Shown here: positions 33,001 to 42,629 of the stretch, piece by piece | Layout: the number at the start of each line of letters is the position of its first letter | Position numbering within the stretch: position 1 is the stretch's first letter | Source: Deltaproteobacteria bacterium | GTDB lineage: Bacteria > Myxococcota_A > UBA9042 > DTJE01 | NCBI GenBank assembly: GCA_029555025.1 | Contig: JAKPTZ010000014.1 | Coordinates: 1-47,849 of the forward strand | Direction of reading: 5' to 3' | Length of the DNA: 47,849 nucleotides | Translations under genes and position numbers: made by a program | Notes under the pieces: model-generated | Seen by the model: only the letters and a program-made list of their open reading frames with translations | Databases searched by the model: none | Told to the model about the DNA's origin: nothing

Positions 33001-35354
33001 GGGGCCGAGTCGTCCGACATGCCCGTATTGACACCATCCGCCCACAGTTCGACCCTGACGATGTTGCGACCGGGAACCGCCTGGGGATTGACCAGGACGG
33101 TGACGACTGATCCCTGGGTCACCTGGGTGTCGTTGGCCGGCTTGATGAAATCGACTGTCGGGGCGTTGTCATCGCCAACCACGATCTGGCATGTGGCGGT
33201 GTCCTTGTCCCCGCGGTTGTCGGTGACGGTGACCGTGACGGTGAACGTGTCGGCCGCCCCGAAAGTATGATTGACGACCGAATCAAGCCCCGAAACGGCC
33301 GGACTGTCGTCGCCGAAATCGAACTTGAATTCGGCAATCGAACCATCCGGGTCGTCCGATCCAGAGGCATCGAACGTCGCGCTTTCGCCAAGCTTGGCCG
33401 TCGCCGGGCACAGGACTTCCGCGATCGGCGGCTGGTTGACGTCCTGATTGGCCGCGCCCGGGGTGGGTGTGGCAAGTTCGATGAAGTCGTCTGCGTTATT
33501 GTCGGTGTCGGTGTGCGAAAGGTCGCGGGCCAGGCTGTGGTCTGTCGCCGGCTTCGGAACCGCCGTTCCCTCGCCTGCGAAGAATTTATCGGGTGGGAAA
33601 GTGTCATACGCGATCGCATCGACCACGGTCTCGCCGTATCGAATCTGGATGCTGTCGTATCCGTTCTGGTAGTCCACGTCAGAGCTGAACTGATCGCCCA
33701 TGTCGTGAATGGCCGCCTTCGAGTCGGGATGTGCCACCACGAACAAGCCGTCCGAGCCAAGTGTCCCCACCAGGTCGATCTTCTGGTACTCGTCACCGTT
33801 GGCTCCGTTGACACCGATAAGGCTCCAGCCGGACAGCGAAGTACCGGCCGGCCCCCACAGTTCGACGAACGAGTCGAGGTCCGGGCTGCCATTGGTGTCG
33901 ATCATTATTTCGTTAATCAGGATCTTGACCGGGGCTTCCTTCGACTCGCACTTGCCGGCCTCGCACTCTTCCCACGATTCGCAGAATACGGTCGTTCCCC
34001 ATTCAAGACAGCCGTCGTCGTTGTAATCCCGGCACTGGCGCCATCCCCCGTCGCCCACGCATTCGAGCTTGTCCGCATTGTCGCAGCCGTTCGAGCAAGT
34101 CTGGGCACATTCCCCATTGCTGCAGACCAGACTGCCTTCACAATCCTGGGCGGTTCCCCACTCCAGGCAACTGTCGTCGTTGTAGTCGCCGCAGACCTGG
34201 AACTTCGTTGTCGAGCCGGCAAGACACTGCCTTGCACCATCGACCTGGCACTGGTTGGAACAGGAAAGGGCGCAGTTGCCGTTGCTGCACACCAGACCGA
34301 TGTCGCACTGCTTCGGGGAGCCCCATTCCAGGCATCCGTCCTGGTTGTAGTCGTCGCAGGTCACGACCGCGCCCGATTCATCGCACTGGCGGGCCTTGGC
34401 GACCGTGCAATCGTTCATGCACTGGTTCGCGCAGTTGCCGCCGGCGCACACGAGACCCTCGTCGCACGGAGTCGGGGAACCCCACTCCAGGCAGCCGTCG
34501 TTATCAAAATCGCCGCACTCGACGACCGAATTCATCTGGCACTTGCGGGCGCCTTCGACCGTGCAGCCCGGCACGCACTCGGACGAGCAGAAACCGTTGC
34601 TGCACGACTGGCCCTGGCCGCAGTAAAGAACCGTTCCCCATTCAAGACAGCCGTCGCCGTCGTACTCGTTGCAGATGACGTATCCCCCAAGCTCGCACTG
34701 ACGGCTGTTGATCACCGTACACTCGTCCGAGCATTCGGCCTTGCAGACGCCGTTGGTGCAGAACTGGTCGCCGCAATCCTGTTCGCCGCCCCATTCCAGG
34801 CAGCCGTCGGTGTTGTAGTCGCCGCAGACCACCACGCTGTTCATGCGGCAGCGCTTCGCCCCAATCGTGGTGCATTCGCTGACGCATTCCGACGCGCAGA
34901 ATCCGCGCGCGCAGACCAATCCATCGTCGCAGGGAACGGAATTGCCCCAGGCAAGGCAAGCCTCTTCACCGAAGAATCCGCACTCGATCACGTTGTTGGA
35001 GGTTGAGCACATCTTCGCACCGATGGCGGTGCAGTCCTGATCCACACATCCGCTGACGCACTTGCCTTCGCTGCACAACAGTCCCTGCCCGCACGCCTCC
35101 GGCAGCGACCATTCAACACATCCATCATCATCAAGATCCGCACATGTTCTTACGCCGCCCTGCGAACAGTCGGTCGCACCCTCTTCCGGACATGAATCCA
35201 CGCAGGATCCGCCGTTGTCGCCACTCGAATCGCCCAGGACATCCAAAGGCTCATCAACATCATCGGTATCGGGCCCGCCACCGCCACACCCAGCGAACAC
35301 GGCACAAAACGTAATCAACAAGGGAAAACGAAGAAGCGAAAGACTTGAGCGCAT
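30009..35354 (-). CDS. Giant secreted Cys-rich / lamin-tail / PKD / beta-helix lipoprotein
   Basis: This 1781-residue protein starts at an ATG with GGAGG 7 bases upstream. A signal peptide ends at FAGC23, followed by an acidic linker. Residues 51-472 are eight repeats of about 52 residues with eight Cys each (typical core DGCLEWG). Next is a lamin-tail-like domain (~477-625: ILINEIMIDTNGSPDLDSFVEL...), a PKD domain (~650-740: FDASGSDDPDGSIAEF, FDFGDD), an Ig-like Bacteroidetes-type segment, a second PKD-like unit (WDFTNDGTWDTDW), and a long right-handed beta-helix (~940-1781) made of Asn/Gly/Ser-rich parallel repeats. Two ~97-residue modules inside the helix (STDSD.YGTK ... YYSGSYYGTTT) are duplicates. 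It is probably attached to the outer membrane surface, perhaps binding sugars or neighbouring cells. No catalytic site is recognisable. Confidence 0.88.
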   Translation of the reverse strand: MRSSLSLLRFPLLITFCAVFAGCGGGGPDTDDVDEPLDVLGDSSGDNGGSCVDSCPEEGATDCSQGGVRTCADLDDDGCVEWSLPEACGQGLLCSEGKCVSGCVDQDCTAIGAKMCSTSNNVIECGFFGEEACLAWGNSVPCDDGLVCARGFCASECVSECTTIGAKRCRMNSVVVCGDYNTDGCLEWGGEQDCGDQFCTNGVCKAECSDECTVINSRQCELGGYVICNEYDGDGCLEWGTVLYCGQGQSCSNGFCSSECVPGCTVEGARKCQMNSVVECGDFDNDGCLEWGSPTPCDEGLVCAGGNCANQCMNDCTVAKARQCDESGAVVTCDDYNQDGCLEWGSPKQCDIGLVCSNGNCALSCSNQCQVDGARQCLAGSTTKFQVCGDYNDDSCLEWGTAQDCEGSLVCSNGECAQTCSNGCDNADKLECVGDGGWRQCRDYNDDGCLEWGTTVFCESWEECEAGKCESKEAPVKILINEIMIDTNGSPDLDSFVELWGPAGTSLSGWSLIGVNGANGDEYQKIDLVGTLGSDGLFVVAHPDSKAAIHDMGDQFSSDVDYQNGYDSIQIRYGETVVDAIAYDTFPPDKFFAGEGTAVPKPATDHSLARDLSHTDTDNNADDFIELATPTPGAANQDVNQPPIAEVLCPATAKLGESATFDASGSDDPDGSIAEFKFDFGDDSPAVSGLDSVVNHTFGAADTFTVTVTVTDNRGDKDTATCQIVVGDDNAPTVDFIKPANDTQVTQGSVVTVLVNPQAVPGRNIVRVELWADGVNTGMSDDSAPYEFTYVVPEGYPNNTSLQLQAKAVDNLGSSGFGSVRLQVKNDVPIASFTAVVSGDKQITVDASSSRDTETATADLQVRWDFTNDGTWDTDWSTEKVVVKDYPADGQYSIKMEVRDAIGQTSFMVRDVTLTSIQYVGGTVTTTTWTGTIVITGDVTVPVNETLTVAAGTSVQFVYIDQNGDQVGDYDITVNGTLIVNGTQQLPVLFTSYGTEHKHASAWNRILIQGAGSQIRNAAFEYASVALEAKKDLLVEDSVMRFGQQGFRSTASAANTTMNRVVLRENAADGLTVTSGTLNAVGCEIVANVGRGAYLTGGTFNMSQGFVRDNGSTGIEFSGGGSGLITKNRISGNAYEGVRVWTDSTTDPSPVVNYNNIVGNAVQGALVIRDVGLTVSTDSDWYGTKASGTWTNPSNATILRVQMQYSESDSSSNYVSGAVRKDSSSGTEMASASSATQRWYDVSSYGAKTIVATVSDYYSGSYYGTTTVHKAVSLESGVVREVSAITQSGVIDMRHNYFGVFPNVLDRVSLGSTTSANLHGFVNQEFDSGWSKGNCFGGETISTETTWIGTIYVTGDLTFAGTTLNVGAGTQVLFAPVDQDGNGIGDYDLNLSASTFNVNGTSGDPVRFGTLGDVAQGFQEVRVFGAGTSTIQNAIFENGRVGLTVETGTHSIAASTFRNNGGQGLWLKSNSGSYSVTVSGGLSRDNGVGVLVESFRNLSIDRMTVEYNTGNGIQFGSSTTSVGLTNCTVRNNGGDGVYLNNSTVGIDHCSIQYNGAFGVRYRGSSAGTLSYSNIKFNDMAGVLLLSSSSSPNPQITSNNIYGNSLDSGIDVASPALSVSTDSDYYGTKWSSAWSTPGGQKIYWIRASYSESDSSSNYVTGQITAGSQGGTAVFSASSASSASFLDIESFGATKLYCGVQDYYSGSYYGTTTLEKAMYPVSNVPTVVKATELAAATTSGQVICTANYWGTMDIQPRFSLGRSDAIDFSGFTGAEYASAGPLP
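30207..30500 (-). repeat. Beta-helix insert module, copy B
   Basis: A 98-residue segment from STDSDYYGTK to TTTLEKAM. It shares SYSESDSSSNYV, D.ESFGATK and DYYSGSYYGTTT with copy A, more than 400 residues upstream in the same protein. Confidence 0.85.
31539..31829 (-). repeat. Beta-helix insert module, copy A
   Basis: A 97-residue segment from STDSDWYGTK to TTTVHKAV, homologous to copy B at 30207-30500. Identity is high in the blocks YSESDSSSNYV and DYYSGSYYGTTT and low between them. Confidence 0.85.
33939..35204 (-). repeat. Eight tandem 8-cysteine protein repeats (51-55 residues)
   Basis: Eight consecutive units encode C-x3-C-x7-C-x7-C-x7-C-x8-C-x5-C-x4-C (spacing from unit five), with the shared core DGCLEWG and end motif C..G.C. 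Each unit could form four disulfides. Units three to eight are the most alike; the first and second are the most diverged. Confidence 0.9.
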
Positions 35355-35506
35355 CGATGACCTCCGGATGAATCACGAAAGTGTTGAAAAGGCGCCGCAG
35401 TAATTACCACTTTACCAGACCATCTTCAATTGCCGGACAGGTCAAAGCAGGTTCGATTCACCACAACTCTTTGACAAGGGGCCGGGCGGTGATATCGTTT
35501 GTCGCA

Positions 35507-37753
35507 ATGAATGCACATCACTTTGAAAGACCCCGCATGCCGGAATTCGTGCCCGTCAAGTCTCAGGCGATTCTGAAGATCACGACAATGGCTGCGGTAA
35601 TTCTTGCAACCACGGCTTCTGCATTCGCGTTGGAAATGGTCCCTGACGTTCCATGCTGCGATCTGCTCGAAACAATCAACGCCGCCCTGCGATCATCGCG
35701 GCCATCTTCCTGGAGCTGGGCGCTGATGCCGGTGGCGCTGCTTCCGCTTCCACTGCTTGTCTGGCTGGGCGCGGGGTTCATCAGGGATCAGGAAAGGCTG
35801 GGCCCGTCCAGATCCGAGATCATCGCGCTGCTTGCGTCCGCCTGTTTTTCCACCATCGTGATTTTCACCGACGTGTTTTCAAGCCTTTCACCGTGGATCG
35901 ATCCCGACGATGTCGGGGAACTGGCCAGGGTAATGAGCCTGTCAAACGGCGAATACTTCCCAATCCAGGGCGACTACATCCACATGTGGCGACTTTACCA
36001 GGGGCCCATCGCCACGATGTGGTTTGCGCTGTTTGGCGTCTTCTTCAAAAACCACCTGCCGTTCGCGCTGGCACCGCTGATTTCGGTGTTCATGACACAG
36101 ATGACCGGCGCGGCGTTCCTTCGACGCACATTCGGCAGGAACGCCGCCGTCATCTTCATCCTGCTTGTCCCGTTCCACATGGCCTTCATGATGTCGTCGT
36201 CGTCCCACGTGATGTTTGGATTACCGCTGGGCATCATGATGGTCTGGATCCTGGCCGACGCGGGCAGGCGCAATACCGACCGGCACATTCCCCTGTACCT
36301 GCTGTGCGCCGGCATCGCCGTTCAGCTCTACGCCGTCAATATCGCATGGATTTTCACCCTTCCGATTATCGTGACGGCATTCCGGCGGCCATCCGTACGC
36401 ATTCGAAGATGGATTGCCGGCTTTCTGCTATTCCTGCTGCCCCAGGTTTTCACGCTGTTCATGCTGGTGGCGGATCTGCAAGCGGGTAAATCGATTTCCG
36501 GCAACAGGCTCGGGGGTCCGCCGTTTGCCCTGCTGATCGGATCGGCTGTCGTAGCCCTTTTATCGGGAATCGTGCTGATCGGAATCAGGTTCATCCTCGG
36601 GCGAAAATCTCTGGGACAACGCATGGCCGCCAAGCCCGCAATCATGATTCCGTCGATTTTCATTCTCCATTGGGGTGTCGTCGCCGCCGCCGCGGCTTTC
36701 GATCTGATCGAAGGCACCAGTTTCACCTTCGCGCTTGCTTCCGCATACCTTGCGGGCGCCCTGCTGGTTGACCTGCACGCGCGCCGCCTTCTTGCGGCAT
36801 TCGAGCCAATCAGGTCCCGATTCATCCCGGCGGTTGTCGCATTGTCGGCGATCGGATATCTGGCCGCATGGTGCAGTCACGCTGAAGGATTTCGACCACC
36901 GCTTTCAGAACCTTTCAGAACCGATACGACCATCGCGCCCAGGCTGATGAACTTCCTTAAGGATGCCGGGCTGGACGATCGTCAGGCATACCGTGAAAAC
37001 GCCCATCACCTTCACCAGGTCACGATTTCCGTTCCCCTGTACCCGATGTTCTTCCTGCCCAGGGCGGACGGCACCGTGGACGACGAAGAGCCACTTGAAG
37101 TCGTATTCCTGCCAAGAAGAGATTCCGGCGATCCGGCCGGGGATCCGTTCCCGGATGATCCGCACGCCCAGATGTTTTCGCATAACGGGCTCGACGTGCT
37201 TGCCTATCCGTCACGCCTTTCATACGCCGGGCAAGTGGCGACGACCGTCAACTGTTACGGAATCGCATCGGACTTTCGGCCACCCTGGCCCTGGCAGCCA
37301 AGGCCCCTGATGGGCGACAAGATGACATCGGCAAGGGCCATGCTGGGAATTCCCCTTTCCGACGCAAACGACCCGTCCAGACTCGGATACGGCACCGCCG
37401 AAACGGGCCCTGACAAACCGATCCCATCCCGAATCAGACTCAAGACCCCACTCAAGCCGGGCTCCAGGCGCGTGCTGGCGGTTCTTGTTTCAACGGAATG
37501 CGAATCGTATGTGACGATCGACCAGAATCCTGCCGAACTACTGGTCACCCTCGACTACCCCGACTTCTTTGAGGACGGCGACGGCTATCGGGTCGATCTT
37601 TATGAAATCGACGAAAACGGCGGTTTAATCACCGTGAAAGTCCAGGTCGAGGACTGTTCACTTCAAATGCTGGATCTGCTGGATCCCCCGATGGACTGGC
37701 AGTCGATGATGCAGGTTCTGCTTGAACACGGGTTTGACGTAAGGGCCTTCTGA
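35507..37753 (+). CDS. Polytopic membrane protein with C-terminal soluble domain, GT-C-like
   Basis: The product has about 748 residues from ATG 35507. It has roughly 10-12 hydrophobic helices in residues ~20-480. The first large loop contains SSLSPWIDPDDVGEL and GDYIHMWRLYQGPI, and the sequence continues with FALFGVFFKNHLPFALAPLI and NAAVIFILLVPFHMAFM. Overall this resembles GT-C glycosyltransferases that use lipid-linked sugars, but I see no diagnostic motif. The last ~260 residues are soluble, probably extracytoplasmic. Starts are uncertain: GTG 35489 has AAGGGG 8-9 bases upstream, ATG 35537 is also possible, and the longest frame begins at 35381. The gene is divergent from the beta-helix protein gene. 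Confidence 0.65.
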   Translation: MNAHHFERPRMPEFVPVKSQAILKITTMAAVILATTASAFALEMVPDVPCCDLLETINAALRSSRPSSWSWALMPVALLPLPLLVWLGAGFIRDQERLGPSRSEIIALLASACFSTIVIFTDVFSSLSPWIDPDDVGELARVMSLSNGEYFPIQGDYIHMWRLYQGPIATMWFALFGVFFKNHLPFALAPLISVFMTQMTGAAFLRRTFGRNAAVIFILLVPFHMAFMMSSSSHVMFGLPLGIMMVWILADAGRRNTDRHIPLYLLCAGIAVQLYAVNIAWIFTLPIIVTAFRRPSVRIRRWIAGFLLFLLPQVFTLFMLVADLQAGKSISGNRLGGPPFALLIGSAVVALLSGIVLIGIRFILGRKSLGQRMAAKPAIMIPSIFILHWGVVAAAAAFDLIEGTSFTFALASAYLAGALLVDLHARRLLAAFEPIRSRFIPAVVALSAIGYLAAWCSHAEGFRPPLSEPFRTDTTIAPRLMNFLKDAGLDDRQAYRENAHHLHQVTISVPLYPMFFLPRADGTVDDEEPLEVVFLPRRDSGDPAGDPFPDDPHAQMFSHNGLDVLAYPSRLSYAGQVATTVNCYGIASDFRPPWPWQPRPLMGDKMTSARAMLGIPLSDANDPSRLGYGTAETGPDKPIPSRIRLKTPLKPGSRRVLAVLVSTECESYVTIDQNPAELLVTLDYPDFFEDGDGYRVDLYEIDENGGLITVKVQVEDCSLQMLDLLDPPMDWQSMMQVLLEHGFDVRAF

Positions 37754-37825
37754 CGACTGTCCCTGCTAAATCCATCGGCTTGCCGACGCAACATGCTGGA
37801 AATAATCCCGTAACCATTGCGGTTG

Positions 37826-37855
37826 TTGTCCTGTGCCGCCACCGGCTGATACGAT
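37826..37855 (+). promoter_or_regulatory. Candidate sigma-70 promoter for fhs
   Basis: TTGTCC (37826-37831) and TACGAT (37850-37855), 18 bases apart, each match four of six consensus bases. The pair ends 70 bp before the fhs ATG. No recognisable riboswitch was seen in the leader. Confidence 0.25.
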
Positions 37856-37925
37856 TGTGTCCCTGCCGGTCGCGACAGAACCGCGAATCCACGGCTGTTG
37901 AACCAAGTTGAAAGGGGAAACCACG

Positions 37926-39593
37926 ATGAAAACCGATGTCGAAATCGCCCAGGGGGCCGTAACGCGGCCGATTGCCGACATTGCCGAAGATATCGGTATC
38001 GGGCCGGACGAGCTGGAGCAATACGGGCGCGGCAAGGCCAAGGTATCGCTTGCGGCCTTCCGGCGCCTGCGCGAGCGGCCGGACGGCAAGCTGGTTCTTG
38101 TCACCGCAATCAACCCGACGGCCGGCGGCGAAGGCAAGACGACGATGAGCGTCGGACTTGCCGACGCATTCCGCAAAATCGGCATCAAATCGGCGGTCGC
38201 ACTGCGCGAACCTTCCCTTGGCCCTTGCTTCGGGATGAAGGGCGGCGCCACGGGCGGCGGATATTCCCAGGTCGTCCCGATGGAAGACATCAACCTTCAT
38301 TTCACCGGGGACTTCCACGCGGTCACCACGGCCCACAACCTGCTGGCTGCAATCATCGACAACCACATCCAGCAGGGGAACGAACTCGACATAGATGTTC
38401 GACGGATACTCTGGCGGCGCGTGATGGACATGAACGACCGCCAGCTTCGCAACATCGTCTGCGGGCTGGGCGGAAAGGCCGACGGCGTCCCGCGTGAAGG
38501 CGGTTTCGATATCACGGTGGCGTCGGAGCTGATGGCGATTCTTTGCCTTGCCGGCGACATCGATGACCTGAAGGCACGCATCGGCAGAATGATTGTCGCG
38601 TACACGCGTTCCGGAAGGGCGGTGACGGCTTCCGAATTCAAGGTTACCGGGGCGATGGCGCTTCTTTTCAAGGACGCAATCAAGCCGAACCTGGTTCAGA
38701 CGCTGGAAGGAACGCCGGCATTCATACATGGCGGCCCGTTTGCCAACATCGCCCACGGATGCAACAGCGTGATCGCGACCAGGCTGGCGATGAAGACCGC
38801 CGAAGTCGTCGTCACGGAAGCCGGGTTCGGGGCGGACCTTGGCGCCGAGAAGTTCATGGACATCAAATGCCGTTACGCCGGAATCCATCCGGACGCGGTG
38901 GTGATCGTGGCGTCCGTCAGGGCGTTGAAGCTTCACGGCGGCATGCCGAAAAACCGACTTGCCGAAGTCGATATGCGCGCACTGGAAGCCGGCACGGCAA
39001 ACCTGGAAAAGCACATCGAAAACGTTGCCATGTTCGGGGTTCCGGCCGTCGTCTGCATCAACGCGTTCCCGACCGACACAGACGAAGAAATCGCATTCGT
39101 TTCCGAAAGATGTGCCGCGCTGGGGGCCGAATCGGCCGTGTCGCGCGCGTGGGCCCTGGGCGGGGAAGGAAGCGTCGATCTGGCCAAAAAAGTCTGGAAG
39201 GCCGCGGGAACGCCGGCCGATTTCAGGTTCCTTTACGACGTGGACAGCCCGGTTCCGGACAAGATCACGACAATTGCACGCAAGATGTATGGGGCGGACG
39301 GAGTCGAATTTTCGGATTCGGCAAGAAAGACCATCCGCGAACTGGAGGAAGCCGGGCTGGACAAGGTGCCAATCTGCATGGCCAAGACCCAGTACTCGCT
39401 TTCCGACGACCCGGCCAGGATTGGGCGTCCGACCGGATTCACAATCAACGTCCGCGAGATCCGGCCATCCATCGGCGCCGGCTTCATCGTGGCGCTCACC
39501 GGAACCATCATGACGATGCCGGGCCTGCCGAAGCGGCCGGCCGCGGAAGGCATGGACATTTCGAACGACGGAACGATAACCGGATTGTCGTGA
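37926..39593 (+). CDS. fhs: Formate-tetrahydrofolate ligase (formyl-THF synthetase)
   Basis: The 555-residue enzyme joins formate and tetrahydrofolate using ATP to make 10-formyl-THF, feeding one-carbon metabolism (purines, fMet) or the methyl branch of the Wood-Ljungdahl pathway. Diagnostic blocks are [22 protein letters not shown] (P-loop), [55 protein letters not shown] and [16 protein letters not shown]. The length is normal. The start at 37926 is preceded by AAAGGGG eight bases upstream; an in-frame ATG at 37908 lies before that site and is less likely. No folD, metF or other one-carbon gene is adjacent, so it stands alone, converging on the FG-GAP lipoprotein gene. Confidence 0.97.
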   Translation: MKTDVEIAQGAVTRPIADIAEDIGIGPDELEQYGRGKAKVSLAAFRRLRERPDGKLVLVTAINPTAGGEGKTTMSVGLADAFRKIGIKSAVALREPSLGPCFGMKGGATGGGYSQVVPMEDINLHFTGDFHAVTTAHNLLAAIIDNHIQQGNELDIDVRRILWRRVMDMNDRQLRNIVCGLGGKADGVPREGGFDITVASELMAILCLAGDIDDLKARIGRMIVAYTRSGRAVTASEFKVTGAMALLFKDAIKPNLVQTLEGTPAFIHGGPFANIAHGCNSVIATRLAMKTAEVVVTEAGFGADLGAEKFMDIKCRYAGIHPDAVVIVASVRALKLHGGMPKNRLAEVDMRALEAGTANLEKHIENVAMFGVPAVVCINAFPTDTDEEIAFVSERCAALGAESAVSRAWALGGEGSVDLAKKVWKAAGTPADFRFLYDVDSPVPDKITTIARKMYGADGVEFSDSARKTIRELEEAGLDKVPICMAKTQYSLSDDPARIGRPTGFTINVREIRPSIGAGFIVALTGTIMTMPGLPKRPAAEGMDISNDGTITGLS

Positions 39594-39614
39594 TTCGGCT
39601 TATGGGTGTCGGTT

Positions 39615-42600
39615 TCAATCCATGCGGGCGCCGCAAAGCCGGTTTCTTAGCACTGTCATTGTCTTGCCGCTCTGGTCGGCCGTCAGGATGTCCACGCAGC
39701 CGTCGGCATCGACATCGGCCGCCTTTATGGCCACCGGCTGGGTACCCGTGAAAAATTCGACCGGGTCGGCAAAGTTGCGCTTTCCGCGGTTCTCGAAGAC
39801 CAGGACCGACGAACGGACGAAGTCCAGCACCAGGATATCGACAAGGCCGTCGTTGTTGACGTCGGCGATATCCAGCGCGACCGGATGCGGGACCGGGTTC
39901 AAGGTGACGGGGCCGCCAGGTTGATAGATGATCATGGCGTGCGGAACCTCGAAACCGACCTCAAGGCCGCGCGCCTGAAGTTCATCCGGCTTGAGGGCGT
40001 ACGACACGACAAGCACCGACGAGTTGCCGTCGCGTGTAAGCGAAACCACGTCCGGCAGTTCTTTCCCGGCGTCCAGGGCTCCCGAACCGAACGCACCCTC
40101 CAGATACCCGGCCGCCACGTCCAGCGGTGGCTGACCGACGGCGAAATCCAGGCTTCCGTCGTACTTGGCCAGGAAACGCCCGTCGCCGATTCCCAGAAAG
40201 ACCGTGAAATCGCTGGTTCCCCTGTTTGCTACAATCAGATCGGTGGGGACGGCGGCCCCGGCTTCGGCCTGGGCAAGCGTGCGGCGCAATGCAAACGCGT
40301 ACATGGCGCCCGGAAGGCGGTTTTCCTGGATAAGCAGCGATTGGATCCCAAGCCCCTCAGGGGTGTGGACGGTGAAGCCGCCCAGGCCGTCGCCAAGCAT
40401 CGGCCTCAGGTAATATCTGGCTTCCTGAAACTCGGTTTTATCTTCATGCCAGACAAATGCGACATCCGTCATGCCATCGGGGTCGGCCAGGTCAAATTCG
40501 CCTGTCGCGAGCACCGCCGGGCGATCTCCCGCAAAGAACGGATTCAGGGTGAACCACCCGATCTCATGGCTTTCCGCCTGAAAGCTGACCGCCAGGGATG
40601 AACTCGGGTCTGCTGGACCGGCAAGATTGGAACCGGCCATCACAAGACCGTGCAGGTCCGTGCGCAATCCCGAATTGGCGTCGAAGATCGGCGGCCCGAA
40701 CATTCCAGAAGCGACCCCGCTGTATGTGCGACCGCCAAGGAAGACCCCTTGTTCCTTCGAAATCCGCCCGTTTTGCGAACGAACCGATCCGGCAAGCGGA
40801 TCGGATGGAATCAAAGTGACCGTGTTGATGGGCTGTCCCGTCCGGGGCCCGGAGGCCAGAATGTTGACTTCGTACCCGGTCAGGATCGCCGCATCCAGGA
40901 AGTCGGCGCCCGAAGATTCCAGCGGCTTGACGAAGTGCCCGGTCGCCACGTCCAGCGGAACCAGCTCGAAGCGGGCCTGGTAGGACGCGTCGAAATGACC
41001 GCCGTCCGGATCGGGCCGGAAATACGTCACCGATATGCCTTCCGACGTCAGACCGAAAAGATCCCCGTACCCGTCGTTATCCCAGTCCGAAATCCAGATG
41101 TGCGTCGCCCCGCCCGACGCCATGCCGATCCCGTCGCCGTCGAACCCGAACTCCAGGCAACTGTCGCCCCCACGGAAGAAGACGACCATGTTTGCGCCCG
41201 AACAAAGCACCAGCACGTCGCCAACGCCATTGCCATCGACGTCCCCGGCCGCGATTCCGGTCGGCTTCAGGCCGGATATCCTCCCCTCGATCATTTCCAC
41301 GCGACCTGAAACTTCATCCAGCCTTCCCACGTACATCGTGGGGGCCTTCGGGCAGTTGTTGCAGGCGACAAGCGTGTCGGGCACGCCATCGCCGCCGCAC
41401 ATATCGGCCGCGCCAGCCGCCAGGAACGGAAGTTCCCCGAAATAGCTGTTTTCGCCCATCAGCAGGTTCCCCGCGAAATCCACAGGAAATACCGTGAAAA
41501 GGCCGTTCAGATCAGATGAAACAAGCACAGCGTTACGTCCGTTGTCGGCAAACCGGCCAATCTCGACGGCGTTCGGACTTGCCGCGCCGATGTATTCGAC
41601 GACAGGCCCCCAGCCGACCAGCGAACCGTCTTCCGCCGTCATCGACAACGATACCTTGACCAGTGACAGCGGCGTTTCTTCAACCTCGGCGAAGGCAATG
41701 TCGGCAAACCCGTCGCCGTTCAGGTCGCCCGCGGCCAGGTCAATCAGGTTCCTTTCGCCCTCGACTGCCGGCACCTCGGAAAATCGGCCGTCGGCGTCCT
41801 GGAAAAGAAACGCGATCTTCCGGGCGTCCTTGTCACGACAGTAGGCGGCCACGTCGTCGGTTCCGTCGGAATTGAAGTCGCCCACGCCCCAAAGGACCGC
41901 ATCGCAATCAAAGCCTTCCGAAACTGTCCTGACGCCTTCGGGCTCGCGCACGAAAACCCCGCGGGAGGTCACGATTCCCCAGCGGTTTTCCGTCGCCGGG
42001 CCGATCCGGATGCCGGAACCGCCGATACCTGCATCAACCGGCGTCGGCACGCTGACGGCCTCGGCCGCGAACTCGACACCACGGGTCACGGACACGGTTC
42101 GAAGCAACGATGATCGATGCGATTCGACCCCGTCCCAGGCTGTGATCTCAATTGTGTACAGGCCGGATCTGAGACCCGAAACCGGGATCACCAGGTTGCC
42201 GGCGTCTGCCGTGGCATACTCTTCGACGCCACCGCCACCCGGACTCCTCCATTTCCACTCGTAATCCTGCATCACGACCCTGATGCGCCGGACCCCGGTG
42301 CCCCCATCAGTAACCCTGAATGCCAGTTCGAACTGTCCGCTTACTGCGGCCCCGGCTTCAGGCGTCGGGGATTCAAAAGATATCTCCGGGGGCAACAGGT
42401 CCACCTCGACCGGAAGTTCGTCCGTGTCGGCCCCGCCACTGTCCATCCCGGCATCGACCCCGCCCGAGTCCGTTCCGATATCGACATCCCCCGGGTCCGT
42501 GCCGGTGTCAGCCGGGATGTCCCCGCCCAAGTCGAACGGGAACGTCGTGTCCAGGCAGCCCGCCGAAGGAAGCGTCGCCGCAATGGTCACAAGTACGAAA

Positions 42601-42629
42601 ACCGGCACCTGAATTGCGTTTTTCCTCAT
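39615..42629 (-). CDS. FG-GAP/VCBS-repeat lipoprotein (second of pair)
   Basis: The 1004-residue protein has a signal peptide with lipobox-like SAGC25, then a striking low-complexity linker of Asp/Gly/Thr (GTDPGDVDIGTDSGGVDAG). Two Ig/cadherin-like blocks follow (SFESPTPEAGAAVSG, YTIEITAWDG), and then many FG-GAP units with calcium-loop motifs such as DFNSDGTDDVAAY, DLNGDGFADIAFA, DVDGNGVGDVLVL, DVNNDGLVDILVL and DVDADGCVDIL. These usually fold as a seven-bladed beta-propeller on the cell surface. It overlaps the upstream paralogue by four bases (ATGA), so the two are co-translated. A binding or adhesion role is inferred. It is the third gene after the RND permease. Confidence 0.9.
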   Translation of the reverse strand: MRKNAIQVPVFVLVTIAATLPSAGCLDTTFPFDLGGDIPADTGTDPGDVDIGTDSGGVDAGMDSGGADTDELPVEVDLLPPEISFESPTPEAGAAVSGQFELAFRVTDGGTGVRRIRVVMQDYEWKWRSPGGGGVEEYATADAGNLVIPVSGLRSGLYTIEITAWDGVESHRSSLLRTVSVTRGVEFAAEAVSVPTPVDAGIGGSGIRIGPATENRWGIVTSRGVFVREPEGVRTVSEGFDCDAVLWGVGDFNSDGTDDVAAYCRDKDARKIAFLFQDADGRFSEVPAVEGERNLIDLAAGDLNGDGFADIAFAEVEETPLSLVKVSLSMTAEDGSLVGWGPVVEYIGAASPNAVEIGRFADNGRNAVLVSSDLNGLFTVFPVDFAGNLLMGENSYFGELPFLAAGAADMCGGDGVPDTLVACNNCPKAPTMYVGRLDEVSGRVEMIEGRISGLKPTGIAAGDVDGNGVGDVLVLCSGANMVVFFRGGDSCLEFGFDGDGIGMASGGATHIWISDWDNDGYGDLFGLTSEGISVTYFRPDPDGGHFDASYQARFELVPLDVATGHFVKPLESSGADFLDAAILTGYEVNILASGPRTGQPINTVTLIPSDPLAGSVRSQNGRISKEQGVFLGGRTYSGVASGMFGPPIFDANSGLRTDLHGLVMAGSNLAGPADPSSSLAVSFQAESHEIGWFTLNPFFAGDRPAVLATGEFDLADPDGMTDVAFVWHEDKTEFQEARYYLRPMLGDGLGGFTVHTPEGLGIQSLLIQENRLPGAMYAFALRRTLAQAEAGAAVPTDLIVANRGTSDFTVFLGIGDGRFLAKYDGSLDFAVGQPPLDVAAGYLEGAFGSGALDAGKELPDVVSLTRDGNSSVLVVSYALKPDELQARGLEVGFEVPHAMIIYQPGGPVTLNPVPHPVALDIADVNNDGLVDILVLDFVRSSVLVFENRGKRNFADPVEFFTGTQPVAIKAADVDADGCVDILTADQSGKTMTVLRNRLCGARMD

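Noticed and set aside
33267-35006. 579-residue open frame opposite the Cys-rich repeats
   Set aside because: It is the antisense of the eight repeats, and its own periodicity mirrors them. No ribosome site or domain.
33939-35204. Repeat block considered as a CRISPR or DNA minisatellite
   Set aside because: The periodicity is at protein level with varied codons; there are no spacers or identical DNA units.
35471-35507. TTGACA and TATCGT suggesting a leaderless start for the membrane protein gene
   Set aside because: Attractive spacing, but the start codon is unsettled (35489, 35507 or 35537), so no promoter claim is made.
37754-37925. Tetrahydrofolate riboswitch upstream of fhs
   Set aside because: I could not find the conserved junctions or a convincing fold in the 172-bp leader.
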